Shown: piece after piece, positions 49,608-58,568 of the stretch
Layout of the letters: each line of letters begins with the position of its first letter
Numbering within the stretch: the first letter of the stretch is position 1
From: Methylopila henanensis
Lineage (GTDB): Bacteria > Pseudomonadota > Alphaproteobacteria > Rhizobiales > Methylopilaceae
Reading direction: 5' to 3'
Length of the DNA stretch: 64,000 nt
Assembly (NCBI RefSeq): GCF_042681025.1
Contig: NZ_JBHUER010000010.1
Span: 558,001-622,000, forward strand
Made by a program: the position numbers and the translations under genes
The notes under the pieces: generated by a model
The model's input: the letters and a program-made list of their open reading frames with translations, nothing else
What the model was told of the DNA's origin: nothing
The model's database searches: none

Positions 49608-49697
49608 GTCAGGCCCGCCGAAGGCGGGTATCCACGACTTCCTTGTGCGTACAGCCCTGCGATCGAAGTCGTGGATGCCCGCGAAGGCGGGCATGAC
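49608..49697. repeat. long imperfect inverted repeat
   Basis: The left arm (49608-49641, GTCAGGCCCGCCGAAGGCGG...) and right arm (49665-49697, GAAGTCGTGGATGCCCGCGA...) pair over about 30 positions with a few mismatches and a 23-base loop. It lies in the 240-base gap between the carboxypeptidase stop and ruvC. Both arms carry GCCCGC(C)GAAGGCGGG, a short palindrome of its own. It looks like a dispersed alphaproteobacterial intergenic element and may also end transcription. Confidence 0.65.
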
Positions 49698-49736
49698 GAC
49701 TTCGCCTGTGGCGACGCATACTTTGCGGACCCGCCC

Positions 49737-51110
49737 TCAGAAGGCGGACTTGCCCGACGGCGGCTGCGCGTTGCGGTAGACCGAACCGGGCGTCGGGGTC
49801 GGCCCGTTCGAAGCCGCGGTGGGGCCGGCGCCCAGCGTCTTCCGCGGCGGCGTCTTGGGATCGAGCTCGATCTTGACCCGGCCCTTCTTCTCCGCCTCGG
49901 CGGCCTTGGTCGCCTTCGTCGGCTTGGCGGCGGGCTTCTTCACCGGCTTGTCGGCCTTGAGCGACTTCACCTTGGCGCTTCCGGGCTTCACCGCGGCGCC
50001 GGGCACCACCGCCGACGACGCGGCGGCGTTCGGGGCGTAGGCGGTCGGCGCGTCTTCGTCGACGCCGCTCGGCTTGGCGGCGACCGCCGGCGCGTTCGGC
50101 GCCGGCGTGGCGTAGACCATCACCGGGTTCACCTGCGTCTTGGACATCAGGATCGGCCGCCACGGATGGCCGTTCGGATCGTACTTGCGCGCGGCGCGGA
50201 ACTTGGCGGTCGACTTGCCGCACATCTCCTCGCGCAGGTCGATCGGGAAGGCCGGCGCGACCGTGGGCAGGGTCGCGAGCGTGCCGACGGCGGAGCGGGC
50301 GGCGAACCCGCGCTCGAAGGCGTCGATCGCGGTCTCGGAGCGCTCCAGCGGCGTCGGCGAGCCCAGCACGACCGTCACCAGCCGGCGTCCGCCGCGACTC
50401 GCGGTCGCCACCACGTTGAAGCCGGACGAGCAGACATAGCCGGTCTTCATGCCGTCCGCGCCGGGATAGCGGCCGATCAGCCCGTTGTGGTTGCGGATGA
50501 CGCGCTGGCCGATCTGGATCGCGTCGAGCGAGAACAGGTCGGCGCGGTCCGGGAAATTGCGGTAGAGCGCGGTCGCGAGCACCGCCATGTCGCGCGCGGT
50601 GGTGCGCTGCAGGTCCGGGCCCGGGCGCACCGGCAGGCCGTTGGGATTGACGAAATTGGTGTTGGTCATGCCGATCTGGACCGCCGTGCGGTTCATCTCG
50701 GCGACGAAGGCCTCGACGCTGCCCGAGACGCCCTCGGCGAGCAGGAAGGCGATGTCGTTCGCGGACTGCACCATCAGCATCTTGAGCGCGTCGTCGACCG
50801 TCACGGTCTGGCCGACCTGAAAGCCCATCTTGCTGGGCGGCTCGGCCTGCGCGCGGGCGGTGTAGACGAGCGGCGTGGAGGACGAGAGCCGGCCGTTCTT
50901 GATCGCCTGCAGCACCACGAAGGTGGTCATCAGCTTGGTGAGCGACGCCGGATACCAGGGCGTGGTGGCGTCCTGCGCCTCGAGCACCTGGCCCGTCGCG
51001 ATGTCGGCGACGAGCAGCGGCTTGGCGGAGGCCGGAGCGGCGGCGATCGAAAGGACCGCGGCGAAACAGACCAGCGCGCGGCGGCGGATCGAATGAAGCA
51101 TGGGCGCCAT
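49737..51110 (-). CDS. D-alanyl-D-alanine carboxypeptidase (DacA/PBP5 type) with basic tail
   Basis: 457 residues from the ATG at 51108-51110 (51101 also possible). Signal peptide (IRRRALVCFAAVLSIAAAPA, cleavage after ASA). S11-family active site: SxxK in PWYPASLTKLMTTFVVLQA, SxN in MLMVQSANDIAFLLAEG, KTG in GADGMKTGYVCSSGFNVV. Trims the terminal D-Ala from peptidoglycan stem peptides in the periplasm. From about residue 350 it carries a long Ala/Lys/Pro-rich tail (PVKKPAAKPTKATKAAEAEK) in place of the usual amphipathic anchor. Stands alone on the minus strand. Confidence 0.9.
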   Translation of the reverse strand: MAPMLHSIRRRALVCFAAVLSIAAAPASAKPLLVADIATGQVLEAQDATTPWYPASLTKLMTTFVVLQAIKNGRLSSSTPLVYTARAQAEPPSKMGFQVGQTVTVDDALKMLMVQSANDIAFLLAEGVSGSVEAFVAEMNRTAVQIGMTNTNFVNPNGLPVRPGPDLQRTTARDMAVLATALYRNFPDRADLFSLDAIQIGQRVIRNHNGLIGRYPGADGMKTGYVCSSGFNVVATASRGGRRLVTVVLGSPTPLERSETAIDAFERGFAARSAVGTLATLPTVAPAFPIDLREEMCGKSTAKFRAARKYDPNGHPWRPILMSKTQVNPVMVYATPAPNAPAVAAKPSGVDEDAPTAYAPNAAASSAVVPGAAVKPGSAKVKSLKADKPVKKPAAKPTKATKAAEAEKKGRVKIELDPKTPPRKTLGAGPTAASNGPTPTPGSVYRNAQPPSGKSAF

Positions 51111-51228
51111 CGTACTCGTGATGCGTCTGTGGGAGGCGGCCCCGACGGCGCCGTCCCCCGACGCGCACGGCGCATGACAGCCTGCCGATCTCACCTGACG
51201 TTGTACCTGCGTAGTGCCCGGATGCCAA

Positions 51229-53001
51229 TCACGCAGGGGTCACGACGACGTCGGAGCCGGACTTCGCGTGCTCGACAGCCTGCGCTAACGCCTGCGCCGC
51301 GACGAGCTTCGCGAACGGGCCGCCGGCGTTGGCGAGCGCCTCGAACGAGCCGCGCTCGACGATGCGTCCGCGCTCGAACACCAGCACGAGGTCGGCGCTG
51401 CGCACGGTCGCGAGGCGGTGGGCGATCACCAGCGTGGTGCGCCCGGCCCGCGCCGCGTCGAGCGCCGCCTGCACCTTCGCCTCGGTGCCGGCGTCGAGCG
51501 CGCTCGTCGCCTCGTCGAGCACGAGGATCGGCGGGTCCTTGAGCAGCGCGCGCGCGATCGCGAGCCGCTGGCGCTCGCCGCCCGAGAGCGAGGCCCCGCG
51601 CTCGCCGAGCGGGGTGGCGAAGCCGTCCGGCAGGCGGCGCACCACGTCGAGCACCTGCGCCTTCTCGCAGGCGGCCTCGAGCTCCGTGTCGGTCGCGTCC
51701 GCGCGCCCGACACGGAGGTTCTCGGCGATCGTGCGCGCGAACAGCATCGGCTCCTGGAACACCACGCCGACGTTGCGCCTCAGCCCGTCGAGCGTCATCG
51801 CGCGGATGTCGGTCCCGTCGATCGTCACCCGCCCCGCCTGCGGGTCGAAGGCGCGGTGCAGCAGCGCGAGCGTGGTCGACTTCCCCGAACCGGTGGCGCC
51901 GACCAGCGCGACGGTCATGCCCGGCCGGGCGCGGAAGGAGACATCGGACAGCGTCGGCCGGCCGGGCTCATAGGCGAAGGACACGTCCTCGAACGCCACG
52001 TCGCCGGAAAGCCGGCCGGGGTCGCGGGCGTCCGGCGCGTCGGCGACGTCCGGCGCCGTGTCCACCAGCGCCAGCAGCTCGCCGATCTTGGGCGCGTTCA
52101 TCAGCAGCATGTTGACGAGCGTCACCGCCTCGCCGAGCCGGCCGATGACGAGGGTGGCGAGCGCCGCGAAGGCCACGATGTCGCCGACGCTCGCGAGCCC
52201 TTGCGCGTTGAGCGCGGCGCCGGCGAGCACGACCCCGAGCACGGTGAGCGTGCCCGCGGCCGGCGTCGCCGCCGCCGCATAGGCCCACCAGGACAGCACC
52301 GGCATCTGCGCGTCGAGCAGCCGCTGCATCACGCCGCCGAGATAGGACATCTCGCCCCGGATGCGCGCGAAGCTCTGCACCACCGCGACGTTGCCGACCG
52401 CGTCGGCGGCGTGCTGGGCGAGGTCGGAGTGGTAGGCCTCGACGTTCTCCTGCCGGCTCTGCGTCTTGCGCAGCAGCAGGGTGATCGCGATCCCGAACAG
52501 GACGACGAGCGCGATCAGGATCGCGCCGAGCCAGGGGTTGAGCATCAGGCTCGCCGGCAGCAGCGCGACGAGGCCGATCAGCGTGGCGCAGCCGGAGCGG
52601 AAGAACAGCAGCCACACGTCGGCCAGCGCGTTTGCGCCTTGCGTCAGCGCCTTCACGATGCGCCCGGAATGGGTGCGGCGGTGGTAGCTGAGCGGCAGCG
52701 ACAGCGCGTGGCCGAAAACCTCCGTCATCACCACGAGCCGGCGGCGGTGGGCGAGCCGGTCGGCGTTCAGCCCGACCGCCACCCGCCCGGCGATGGCGGC
52801 GAGCGCGATCAGCGCCCAGGCCGCCGCGAGCGTCGGCAGTTCGCCGGCTCGGCCGCCGGCGAGGCTGTCGATGATGCGCCCGAACAGCACCGGCTCCGCG
52901 AAGGCCGCGAGCGCGAGCGCCGCGTTTCCGGCCGCGAGCGCGACGCCGAGGCGCCGCTCCTCGCCCAGCAGCGCGAACGCCCGCCGGTAGATGGCGAACA
53001 C
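51229..53001 (-). CDS. ndvA: ABC exporter, cyclic beta-1,2-glucan transporter type (NdvA/ChvA-like)
   Basis: 590 residues from a GTG at 53001 (NdvA is about 588); a longer frame to 53190 is rejected since NdvA proteins begin at this point (FAIYRRAFALL). Six-helix membrane domain with EPVLFGRIIDSLAGG, YHRRTHSGRIVKALTQGANA and RKTQSRQENVEAYHSDLAQH, then an ATPase: Walker A VGATGSGKSTTLALLHRAFD, signature GASLSGGERQRLAIARALLK, Walker B ILVLDEATSALDAGTE. In rhizobia NdvA exports periplasmic cyclic glucans; the matching synthase NdvB is not in the window, so specificity is inferred from whole-length similarity. Confidence 0.85.
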   Translation of the reverse strand: MFAIYRRAFALLGEERRLGVALAAGNAALALAAFAEPVLFGRIIDSLAGGRAGELPTLAAAWALIALAAIAGRVAVGLNADRLAHRRRLVVMTEVFGHALSLPLSYHRRTHSGRIVKALTQGANALADVWLLFFRSGCATLIGLVALLPASLMLNPWLGAILIALVVLFGIAITLLLRKTQSRQENVEAYHSDLAQHAADAVGNVAVVQSFARIRGEMSYLGGVMQRLLDAQMPVLSWWAYAAAATPAAGTLTVLGVVLAGAALNAQGLASVGDIVAFAALATLVIGRLGEAVTLVNMLLMNAPKIGELLALVDTAPDVADAPDARDPGRLSGDVAFEDVSFAYEPGRPTLSDVSFRARPGMTVALVGATGSGKSTTLALLHRAFDPQAGRVTIDGTDIRAMTLDGLRRNVGVVFQEPMLFARTIAENLRVGRADATDTELEAACEKAQVLDVVRRLPDGFATPLGERGASLSGGERQRLAIARALLKDPPILVLDEATSALDAGTEAKVQAALDAARAGRTTLVIAHRLATVRSADLVLVFERGRIVERGSFEALANAGGPFAKLVAAQALAQAVEHAKSGSDVVVTPA

Positions 53002-53102
53002 GCCCGTCCCGCGAGGCGTCACGCGGACATCCGCCGTTTGCGCGTTACGGGAGCCGCCGCCATCCGCTTCCCCTTCCCGATTCGCCTTGAGCGCCAAGCG
53101 CG

Positions 53103-53153
53103 TTAACCGCGAAATTAACGGGTTGTTTACCCTATCCGTTAACATTGCATTAG
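53103..53153. promoter_or_regulatory. cluster of GTTAAC/TTAA half-sites resembling CtrA boxes
   Basis: Four TTAA-type tetramers occur in 51 bases. TTAA-N7-TTAG (53139-53153) and TTAA-N7-TTTA (53115-53129) each miss the CtrA consensus TTAA-N7-TTAA by one base; another TTAA is at 53103. They lie between the divergent NdvA-like and PodJ-like genes, in the only AT-rich part of the gap. Confidence 0.4.
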
Positions 53154-53240
53154 GCGCCGCACCAACGCGTCGCCCACGAGCCCCCAGCACGTCGCGGCGC
53201 CGGACCGCGACGGGACGGGGGGCCGCCCCGGGGTGGTGCG

Positions 53241-56200
53241 ATGAGCTTCAGCGACCAGAGACATGCGACCGCGCCGGCCGAGGACGAGGCTCCGGCCGGC
53301 TCCGCTCTGGACCGGCTCGCGAAGCGCCTGGCCGCCAGCCGCGGCGAGACCAGCAGCGCGCCGCGCCGCGACCTCGAGCAGCTCGTCGACATGCTCGCCC
53401 GCCGCAACATCCAGACCGAAGACCGGCTGACGGACGCGCTCGAGGGCCTCGCCCGCTGGGCCGGCCGCGCCGAGGGCGAACAGGCCCCGAGCGTCGCGCC
53501 CCGCCCCGCCGCGCCGCCGCCGGACGCCCCGCGGCCGGCGACGCTCCGTTCGGCGCTCGCGGAGATCGCGGCCCGCCAGAAGGACCTCGACGCGCGCGAC
53601 GTCCGGCCTGCGGCCGCGAAACCCGAGCCGGCTTCCGTCGCGCCCGCGCTGTCGGCGAACGAAGCCGTGATCGCCGACATGCGCCGCCAGATCGAGGCGC
53701 TCGCGGGCGCGGTCGACGGCCTGCCGACCCGCTCGGACGTCGACGGCCTGCTCCGCGAGATCGCCTCGGTCGCCGCGCGTTGCGACGCCGAGCGCCCCGC
53801 CAGGCTCGATCCGACCTCGCTCAAGGCGATCGAAGCGCTGGTGGTCGAAGTCGACCGCATGCGCAACGACGCCGCGAGCCCGCAGATGCTCGCCCGCTTC
53901 GCCGAGGAGGTCACCGGGCTTTCGCGCCAGCTCGAGGCCATCGGCCCCTCCAACGCCGAAGCGATCGAGACGCTCGCCCGCCACATCGACGACATCCGCG
54001 GCGAGCTCGCGCATTTCACCAAGGTCGGGGCCGTCGATGGCCTCGCTTCCGACATACAGGCTCTGGTCGCGCGGCTGGACGAGCAGGAGGCCGCGGCGGC
54101 CAGGCGCAGCGAAGACTCCGCGCGCATGGAAAGCGTGCTCCGGGCCGAGATCGAGGCGCTGTCGCCGGCGCCCGCGCTCGACGCCTTCGCGCAGCGCCTC
54201 GACGCGCTGACCGCGCAGCTTGGCCAGCGCGGCAGCGTCTCCCCCAAGCTGCAGGCGCTGCCCGAGAAAGTCGAGGCGCTGAGCGGCAAGATCGACGCGC
54301 TCGCGGAAAACAGCGGGCTGGCGGACGTCGGGCCGAAGGTGGACGCCATCGCCCGCAAGCTGGCGGAGCCGGCTGCGGCGCACCCGGCGCTCGCCTCCCT
54401 GTCCGGCAAGGTGGAGTCGCTGCACGGCAAGATGGATTCGCTGGCCGCCGCCGCGCTGACGCGCGCCGCGGATGTGGAGCGGATCGCGGACGCCGTCCGG
54501 AACGAGCTCGCCGCGCTCGCGGAGCCGAACGGGATCGAGGCCGTCGGCCGTCGGATCGAATCGCTCGCGCAGCAGCTCGCCGAGCGCCCGTCGGCGGCCC
54601 CGGCGGTGCTGGCGCTCTCGGAGCGGGTCTCCGACCTCTCCACCCAGATCGAGGACGTCGCCGTCGCCGCGCAGGCGCGCGGCTCCTCGTTCGAACGGAT
54701 CGAGGAGGCCGTCCGCGGCATCGCCGAGCATCTGGTCGCGACCGCCGCGGGCCCGTCCGCCGGGCCCGACGCGCTGGTCGGGATCGAGCAGCGCATCGTC
54801 GGCCTTATCAACAATCTCGACCGCACCGACGGCCGGATCGACGACCTCAACGCCGGCTTCGCCGCGCTCGCGGCGCGGGTGGAGCAGAGCTGCGCCGCCG
54901 TCGCGCGCGACGCGGGCCAGGCCGCCGCCGACGCGGTGCGCGAAAGCTTCGTCGAACGCGACAGCGGCGAGCCCGCCGGCGGCCATGGCGTCGGCATGCT
55001 CGACCTCGCGGAGGCGCTCGGCGAACTTCGCGCCGCGGCCGTGCGCAACGACCGCCGCACCGCCGACACGCTCGACGCAGTCCGCATGACGCTCGACCGT
55101 CTGGCCGACCGCATGGACGCGCTCGCCGCCGGCGGATGGCCCGCGGAGCGTCCGGCCTACGACGACCGCCCGCTTACGGCTCCTGCGCCCGCGGTCGACC
55201 CGATCGAAGCGGCCCGCGCCGCCGCCCGCCGCGCGATGGCGGAAGCCATCGAGAACGAGCCCGAACCGGTCCGCGTCCGCGCGGCGGCCCCCGTGGCCGC
55301 GCCGGCGACCGCGGCTCCCGCCATCACCGCGTCGCGCGCGCCGATCGAAGACGACGTCTTCGACCTGCCGATGGAGCCGGCCGCGCCGACGGTCCGCGCG
55401 CCCGAGCCCGCTCCCGATACGCCGGCCGCCGCGCCGAGCGCCGCCTCCTTCATCGCCGCCGCCCGGCGCGCGGCGATCCAGCCGTCGTCGGAGCTGGACG
55501 ACGAGCCGTCGCGTCCGTCCGCGAAAGCGAAGAGGGCGAAGGGGCCAGGCGTTCGCCTGCCGGACGTCACCGGGCTCGTGTCGACGCTCAAGGCGCGCCG
55601 GCGTCCTATCGTGATCGCCCTCGCCGCCGCGCTGATCGTGCTCGGCGTGGTCAAGCTCGCGAACTCCCTGCACGACGATCCCGCCGAGTCGGCGCCCACA
55701 GCGCATTCGCCGCAGTCCGACCTCGTCGTGCCGGCCGCGCCCCAGGCCGCGGCCCCCGCCCCCGCCGCCGCGCCCGAGATCGAGACGCCGCGGGCCGAGG
55801 CCCGGCGTCAGGAGGCGCCGGAGCCCGCGCCGCTCGCCGAACGTCGGGCCGACCCGGTCCCGCCGCCGACCGCGTCCGAGCCGTCCGCCGCGCCGAAACC
55901 CGGCGCGCAGCTCTCTCCGCCGCGCGCGCCCGCGAAGGACATGACCGACTTCGCGTTCTCGCAGACCCTCGGGCCCGCGCCGCAGAAGTTCGAGCCCCCG
56001 TCGACCTCCGCCGACGGCCTGACGACCGGCTCCATCAACCGATCCGCCAATCCGGACGCGCTTCCGGACTCGATCGGCGGCGCGACGCTCCGGATGCGCG
56101 CGGTTCAGGGCGACCCGTCGGCGCAGCTCGAGATCGCCGACCGCTTCCTCGACGGACGCGGCGTTCCCGCGGACGCCGCGGCGGCCGCCCGCTGGCTGGA

Positions 56201-56747
56201 AAAGGCCGCGGCGCAGGGCCTCGCTCCCGCGCAGCACCGGCTCGGCAGCATGTACGAAAAGGGCCGCGGCGTGCCGCGCGACATCCTCACCGCCCGGCGC
56301 TGGTACGAACAGGCCGCCGCCTCCGGCAACGTCCGCGCGATGCACAATCTCGGCGTGATCTACGCCGAGGGCGGGCTCGGCAAGCCCGATTTCGGCGCCG
56401 CCAGCGTGTGGTTCCGCATGGCGGCCGAACGCGGCCTCGCCGACAGCCAGTACAATCTCGCGGTGCTGCAGGCCCGCGGCCTCGGCGGCAAGCGCGACCT
56501 CGCGGAAGCCTACAAGTGGTTCGCGCTCGCGAGCCGCCAGGGCGACCAGGACGCCGGACGGAAGCGCGACGAGGTCGCCAAGGCGCTTGGCGCCAACCTG
56601 ACCGCGGCCCAGCAGGCGACCGACGCCTTCCGCGCCCGCGTGGTGGACGATTCCGCCAACGAGGCCCCGACGCCCCCCGGCGGATGGGACCAGGCCTCCG
56701 GCTCCTCCGCCCGCTCGGCGCGGGCCACGCCGGCGTCGCTGCGCTGA
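53241..56747 (+). CDS. PodJ-like polar localisation protein with Sel1 repeats
   Basis: 1168 residues. Residues 1-640 are low-complexity and coiled-coil (heptad-rich stretches such as RLDALTAQLGQRGSVSPKLQ). An Ala/Pro-rich region follows. One membrane helix lies near residue 790 (RRPIVIALAAALIVLGVVKL), then a Pro/Ala periplasmic linker. Four Sel1 repeats fill about residues 950-1115 (YEKGRGVPRDILTARRWYEQ, AMHNLGVIYAEGGLGKPDFG). The order cytoplasmic coiled coil, single helix, periplasmic Sel1 is that of PodJ, the alphaproteobacterial pole organiser. The PodJ C-terminal peptidoglycan-binding domain is not obvious here. Both other strands and frames in this span give long spurious ORFs. Confidence 0.78.
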   Translation: MSFSDQRHATAPAEDEAPAGSALDRLAKRLAASRGETSSAPRRDLEQLVDMLARRNIQTEDRLTDALEGLARWAGRAEGEQAPSVAPRPAAPPPDAPRPATLRSALAEIAARQKDLDARDVRPAAAKPEPASVAPALSANEAVIADMRRQIEALAGAVDGLPTRSDVDGLLREIASVAARCDAERPARLDPTSLKAIEALVVEVDRMRNDAASPQMLARFAEEVTGLSRQLEAIGPSNAEAIETLARHIDDIRGELAHFTKVGAVDGLASDIQALVARLDEQEAAAARRSEDSARMESVLRAEIEALSPAPALDAFAQRLDALTAQLGQRGSVSPKLQALPEKVEALSGKIDALAENSGLADVGPKVDAIARKLAEPAAAHPALASLSGKVESLHGKMDSLAAAALTRAADVERIADAVRNELAALAEPNGIEAVGRRIESLAQQLAERPSAAPAVLALSERVSDLSTQIEDVAVAAQARGSSFERIEEAVRGIAEHLVATAAGPSAGPDALVGIEQRIVGLINNLDRTDGRIDDLNAGFAALAARVEQSCAAVARDAGQAAADAVRESFVERDSGEPAGGHGVGMLDLAEALGELRAAAVRNDRRTADTLDAVRMTLDRLADRMDALAAGGWPAERPAYDDRPLTAPAPAVDPIEAARAAARRAMAEAIENEPEPVRVRAAAPVAAPATAAPAITASRAPIEDDVFDLPMEPAAPTVRAPEPAPDTPAAAPSAASFIAAARRAAIQPSSELDDEPSRPSAKAKRAKGPGVRLPDVTGLVSTLKARRRPIVIALAAALIVLGVVKLANSLHDDPAESAPTAHSPQSDLVVPAAPQAAAPAPAAAPEIETPRAEARRQEAPEPAPLAERRADPVPPPTASEPSAAPKPGAQLSPPRAPAKDMTDFAFSQTLGPAPQKFEPPSTSADGLTTGSINRSANPDALPDSIGGATLRMRAVQGDPSAQLEIADRFLDGRGVPADAAAAARWLEKAAAQGLAPAQHRLGSMYEKGRGVPRDILTARRWYEQAAASGNVRAMHNLGVIYAEGGLGKPDFGAASVWFRMAAERGLADSQYNLAVLQARGLGGKRDLAEAYKWFALASRQGDQDAGRKRDEVAKALGANLTAAQQATDAFRARVVDDSANEAPTPPGGWDQASGSSARSARATPASLR

Positions 56748-56873
56748 GCCGCGCCGCAGCCCGGACCGTTGACAAGGCGGGCCGGGGCGGGACCTAACGG
56801 GCGGAACTCGCCCGTTCATCGCGCCCGCGCCGGGCCGTGAGCGTCGGCGCGCGCTCTTCGTCGATCACGGCCC

Positions 56874-57797
56874 ATGCAAATCTACCTTCCGATCGCCGAG
56901 CTACCGGTCAACGTGCTGCTCGTGATCGGCATGGCGCTCGCGGTCGGCTTCATCTCCGGCCTGTTCGGCATCGGCGGCGGCTTCCTGATGACGCCGCTGC
57001 TGATCTTCATCGGCATTCCGACCGCCGTCGCCGTCGCCTCCGAAGCCCCGCAGATCGCGGCCTCCGCCTTCACGGGCGTGCTGTCCTACTGGCGAAAACG
57101 GGCGCTCGACGTGAAGCTCGGTGCGGTGCTGCTCGCTGGCGGCGTGGCCGGAACGGGGATCGGCGTCTGGTTCTTCAACGCCATGCGCGACGCCGGCCAG
57201 CTCGACGCGATCATCGCCGTGTCCTACGTCGTGCTGCTCGGCGCGATCGGCGGTCTGATGCTGGTGGAGTCGGTGCGCTCGCTCACCCGGCGCCCGTCCG
57301 CAGCGCCTGCCCCCCGCCGGTCGGGCCGGCTCTCGCTCGTCGACCGTCTGCCGCTCAAGATGCGGTTCCAGCGCTCGATGATCTACGTCAGCGTCCTGCC
57401 GCTGATCGGCCTCGGCGGCTTCGTGGGCTTCGTGGGCGCCGTGCTCGGCATCGGCGGCGGTTTCCTGCTGGTGCCGATCCTCGTCTACGTCTTCCGTGTG
57501 CCGACGGCCGTGGTGGTCGGAACCTCGCTGTTCCAAATCCTGATCACCATGCTCTCGGCGACGGTGCTGCACGCCGTGACCAACGCCTCGGTCGACGTGG
57601 TGCTCGCGATCCTGCTGATGCTCGGCGGTTCGATCGGCGCGCAGTTCGGCGTCCGCGCCGGCCAGAAACTGAGGGGCGAGCACCTCCGCCTGCTGCTCGC
57701 GCTGCTTCTGCTGACGGTCGGAGGGCGCTTCCTGCTGGACCTGACCGTGGCGCCGCGCGACGCCTACTCGGTCACGCTCGGAGACAAGCCGCAATGA
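56874..57797 (+). CDS. TauE/SafE-family sulfite/anion exporter
   Basis: 307 residues, about eight membrane helices in two related halves, each opening with the glycine-rich signature: GFISGLFGIGGGFLMTPLLI near residue 25 and GFVGAVLGIGGGFLLVPILV near residue 190. TauE/SafE proteins move sulfite or other organic anions across the inner membrane. It overlaps a TIGR02186 gene by four bases, the usual alphaproteobacterial pairing. Confidence 0.9.
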   Translation: MQIYLPIAELPVNVLLVIGMALAVGFISGLFGIGGGFLMTPLLIFIGIPTAVAVASEAPQIAASAFTGVLSYWRKRALDVKLGAVLLAGGVAGTGIGVWFFNAMRDAGQLDAIIAVSYVVLLGAIGGLMLVESVRSLTRRPSAAPAPRRSGRLSLVDRLPLKMRFQRSMIYVSVLPLIGLGGFVGFVGAVLGIGGGFLLVPILVYVFRVPTAVVVGTSLFQILITMLSATVLHAVTNASVDVVLAILLMLGGSIGAQFGVRAGQKLRGEHLRLLLALLLLTVGGRFLLDLTVAPRDAYSVTLGDKPQ

Positions 57798-58555
57798 GGC
57801 GCGCGGTGCTCGTCCTCACCGCGCTTGCGCTCGGCGCCCCGCCGGCCCGCGCCGAGAAGCTGATGCTGGCGCTGTCGTCCCAGCAGGTCACGATCGCCTC
57901 CAACTACGCCGGCGCGGACCTGACGCTGTTCGGCGCCGTCCGCGGCGCGCGGCCGGGCACGCGCTGGGACGTCATCGTCCAGGCGGAGGGCCCGTCCGGG
58001 CCAGTGACCGTGCGCCGGAAGGAACAGGTCGGCCCGCTATGGCTCAACCGCGCCACCCGCGCCTTCGCGCGCGCGCCGAGCTTCCTCACCACGCTGTCGT
58101 CGCGGCCCTTGCAGACGGTGGCCTCGCCCGAGGACGTCTTCAGCGAGCGCCTCGGCCTGCGCGCGGTGGCGGAAGGCGCGCCCGCCGAAGGCACCCGCAA
58201 GCTCAGCCTGTCGGAGGACGCCGCCTTCATCGACGCGCTGATCCGGCTGCAGACGGAACGCGGGCACTGGATCGAGGACGGCGGCGGAGTGACGTTCCTG
58301 GACCGCGATCTTTTCCGCGCGACGATCCATCTGCCGCCGGACATCGCGTTCGGCCCGTATCAGGTCGACGTCCGGCTCTACGCCGGCGGCATGCAGGCGG
58401 CGCGCGAGACCATCACCTTCCGGGTCGTCAAGGCTGGCTTCGAGGCGCGCGTGGCGGCGCTCGCGGACAAGCGCCGCGTGGCCTATGGTTTCGTGATGGC
58501 GCTGCTCGCGCTCGCCTTCGGCTGGACCGCGAGCGCCGTGTTCCGACGCGATTGA
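57794..58555 (+). CDS. TIGR02186 family exported/membrane protein
   Basis: 253 residues from the ATG overlapping the TauE stop. Signal peptide (VLVLTALALGAPPARA), then a periplasmic beta-rich domain (KLMLALSSQQVTIASNYAGA, LTLFGAVRGARPGTRWDVIV), and one C-terminal membrane helix (RVAYGFVMALLALAFGWTAS) with a short basic tail. This is the alphaproteobacterial alph_Pro_TM family (TIGR02186), almost always next to TauE. Its tight coupling suggests it assists that exporter; no activity is known. Confidence 0.85.
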   Translation: MRRAVLVLTALALGAPPARAEKLMLALSSQQVTIASNYAGADLTLFGAVRGARPGTRWDVIVQAEGPSGPVTVRRKEQVGPLWLNRATRAFARAPSFLTTLSSRPLQTVASPEDVFSERLGLRAVAEGAPAEGTRKLSLSEDAAFIDALIRLQTERGHWIEDGGGVTFLDRDLFRATIHLPPDIAFGPYQVDVRLYAGGMQAARETITFRVVKAGFEARVAALADKRRVAYGFVMALLALAFGWTASAVFRRD

Positions 58556-58568
58556 GGGGGCTGCGTCC

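Noticed and set aside
52991..56819. Open frames of more than 1200 codons on both strands over the PodJ-like gene
   Set aside because: Low-complexity Arg/Pro or Gly/Arg translations with no domain; the third frame gives Sel1 repeats, a membrane helix and coiled coils.
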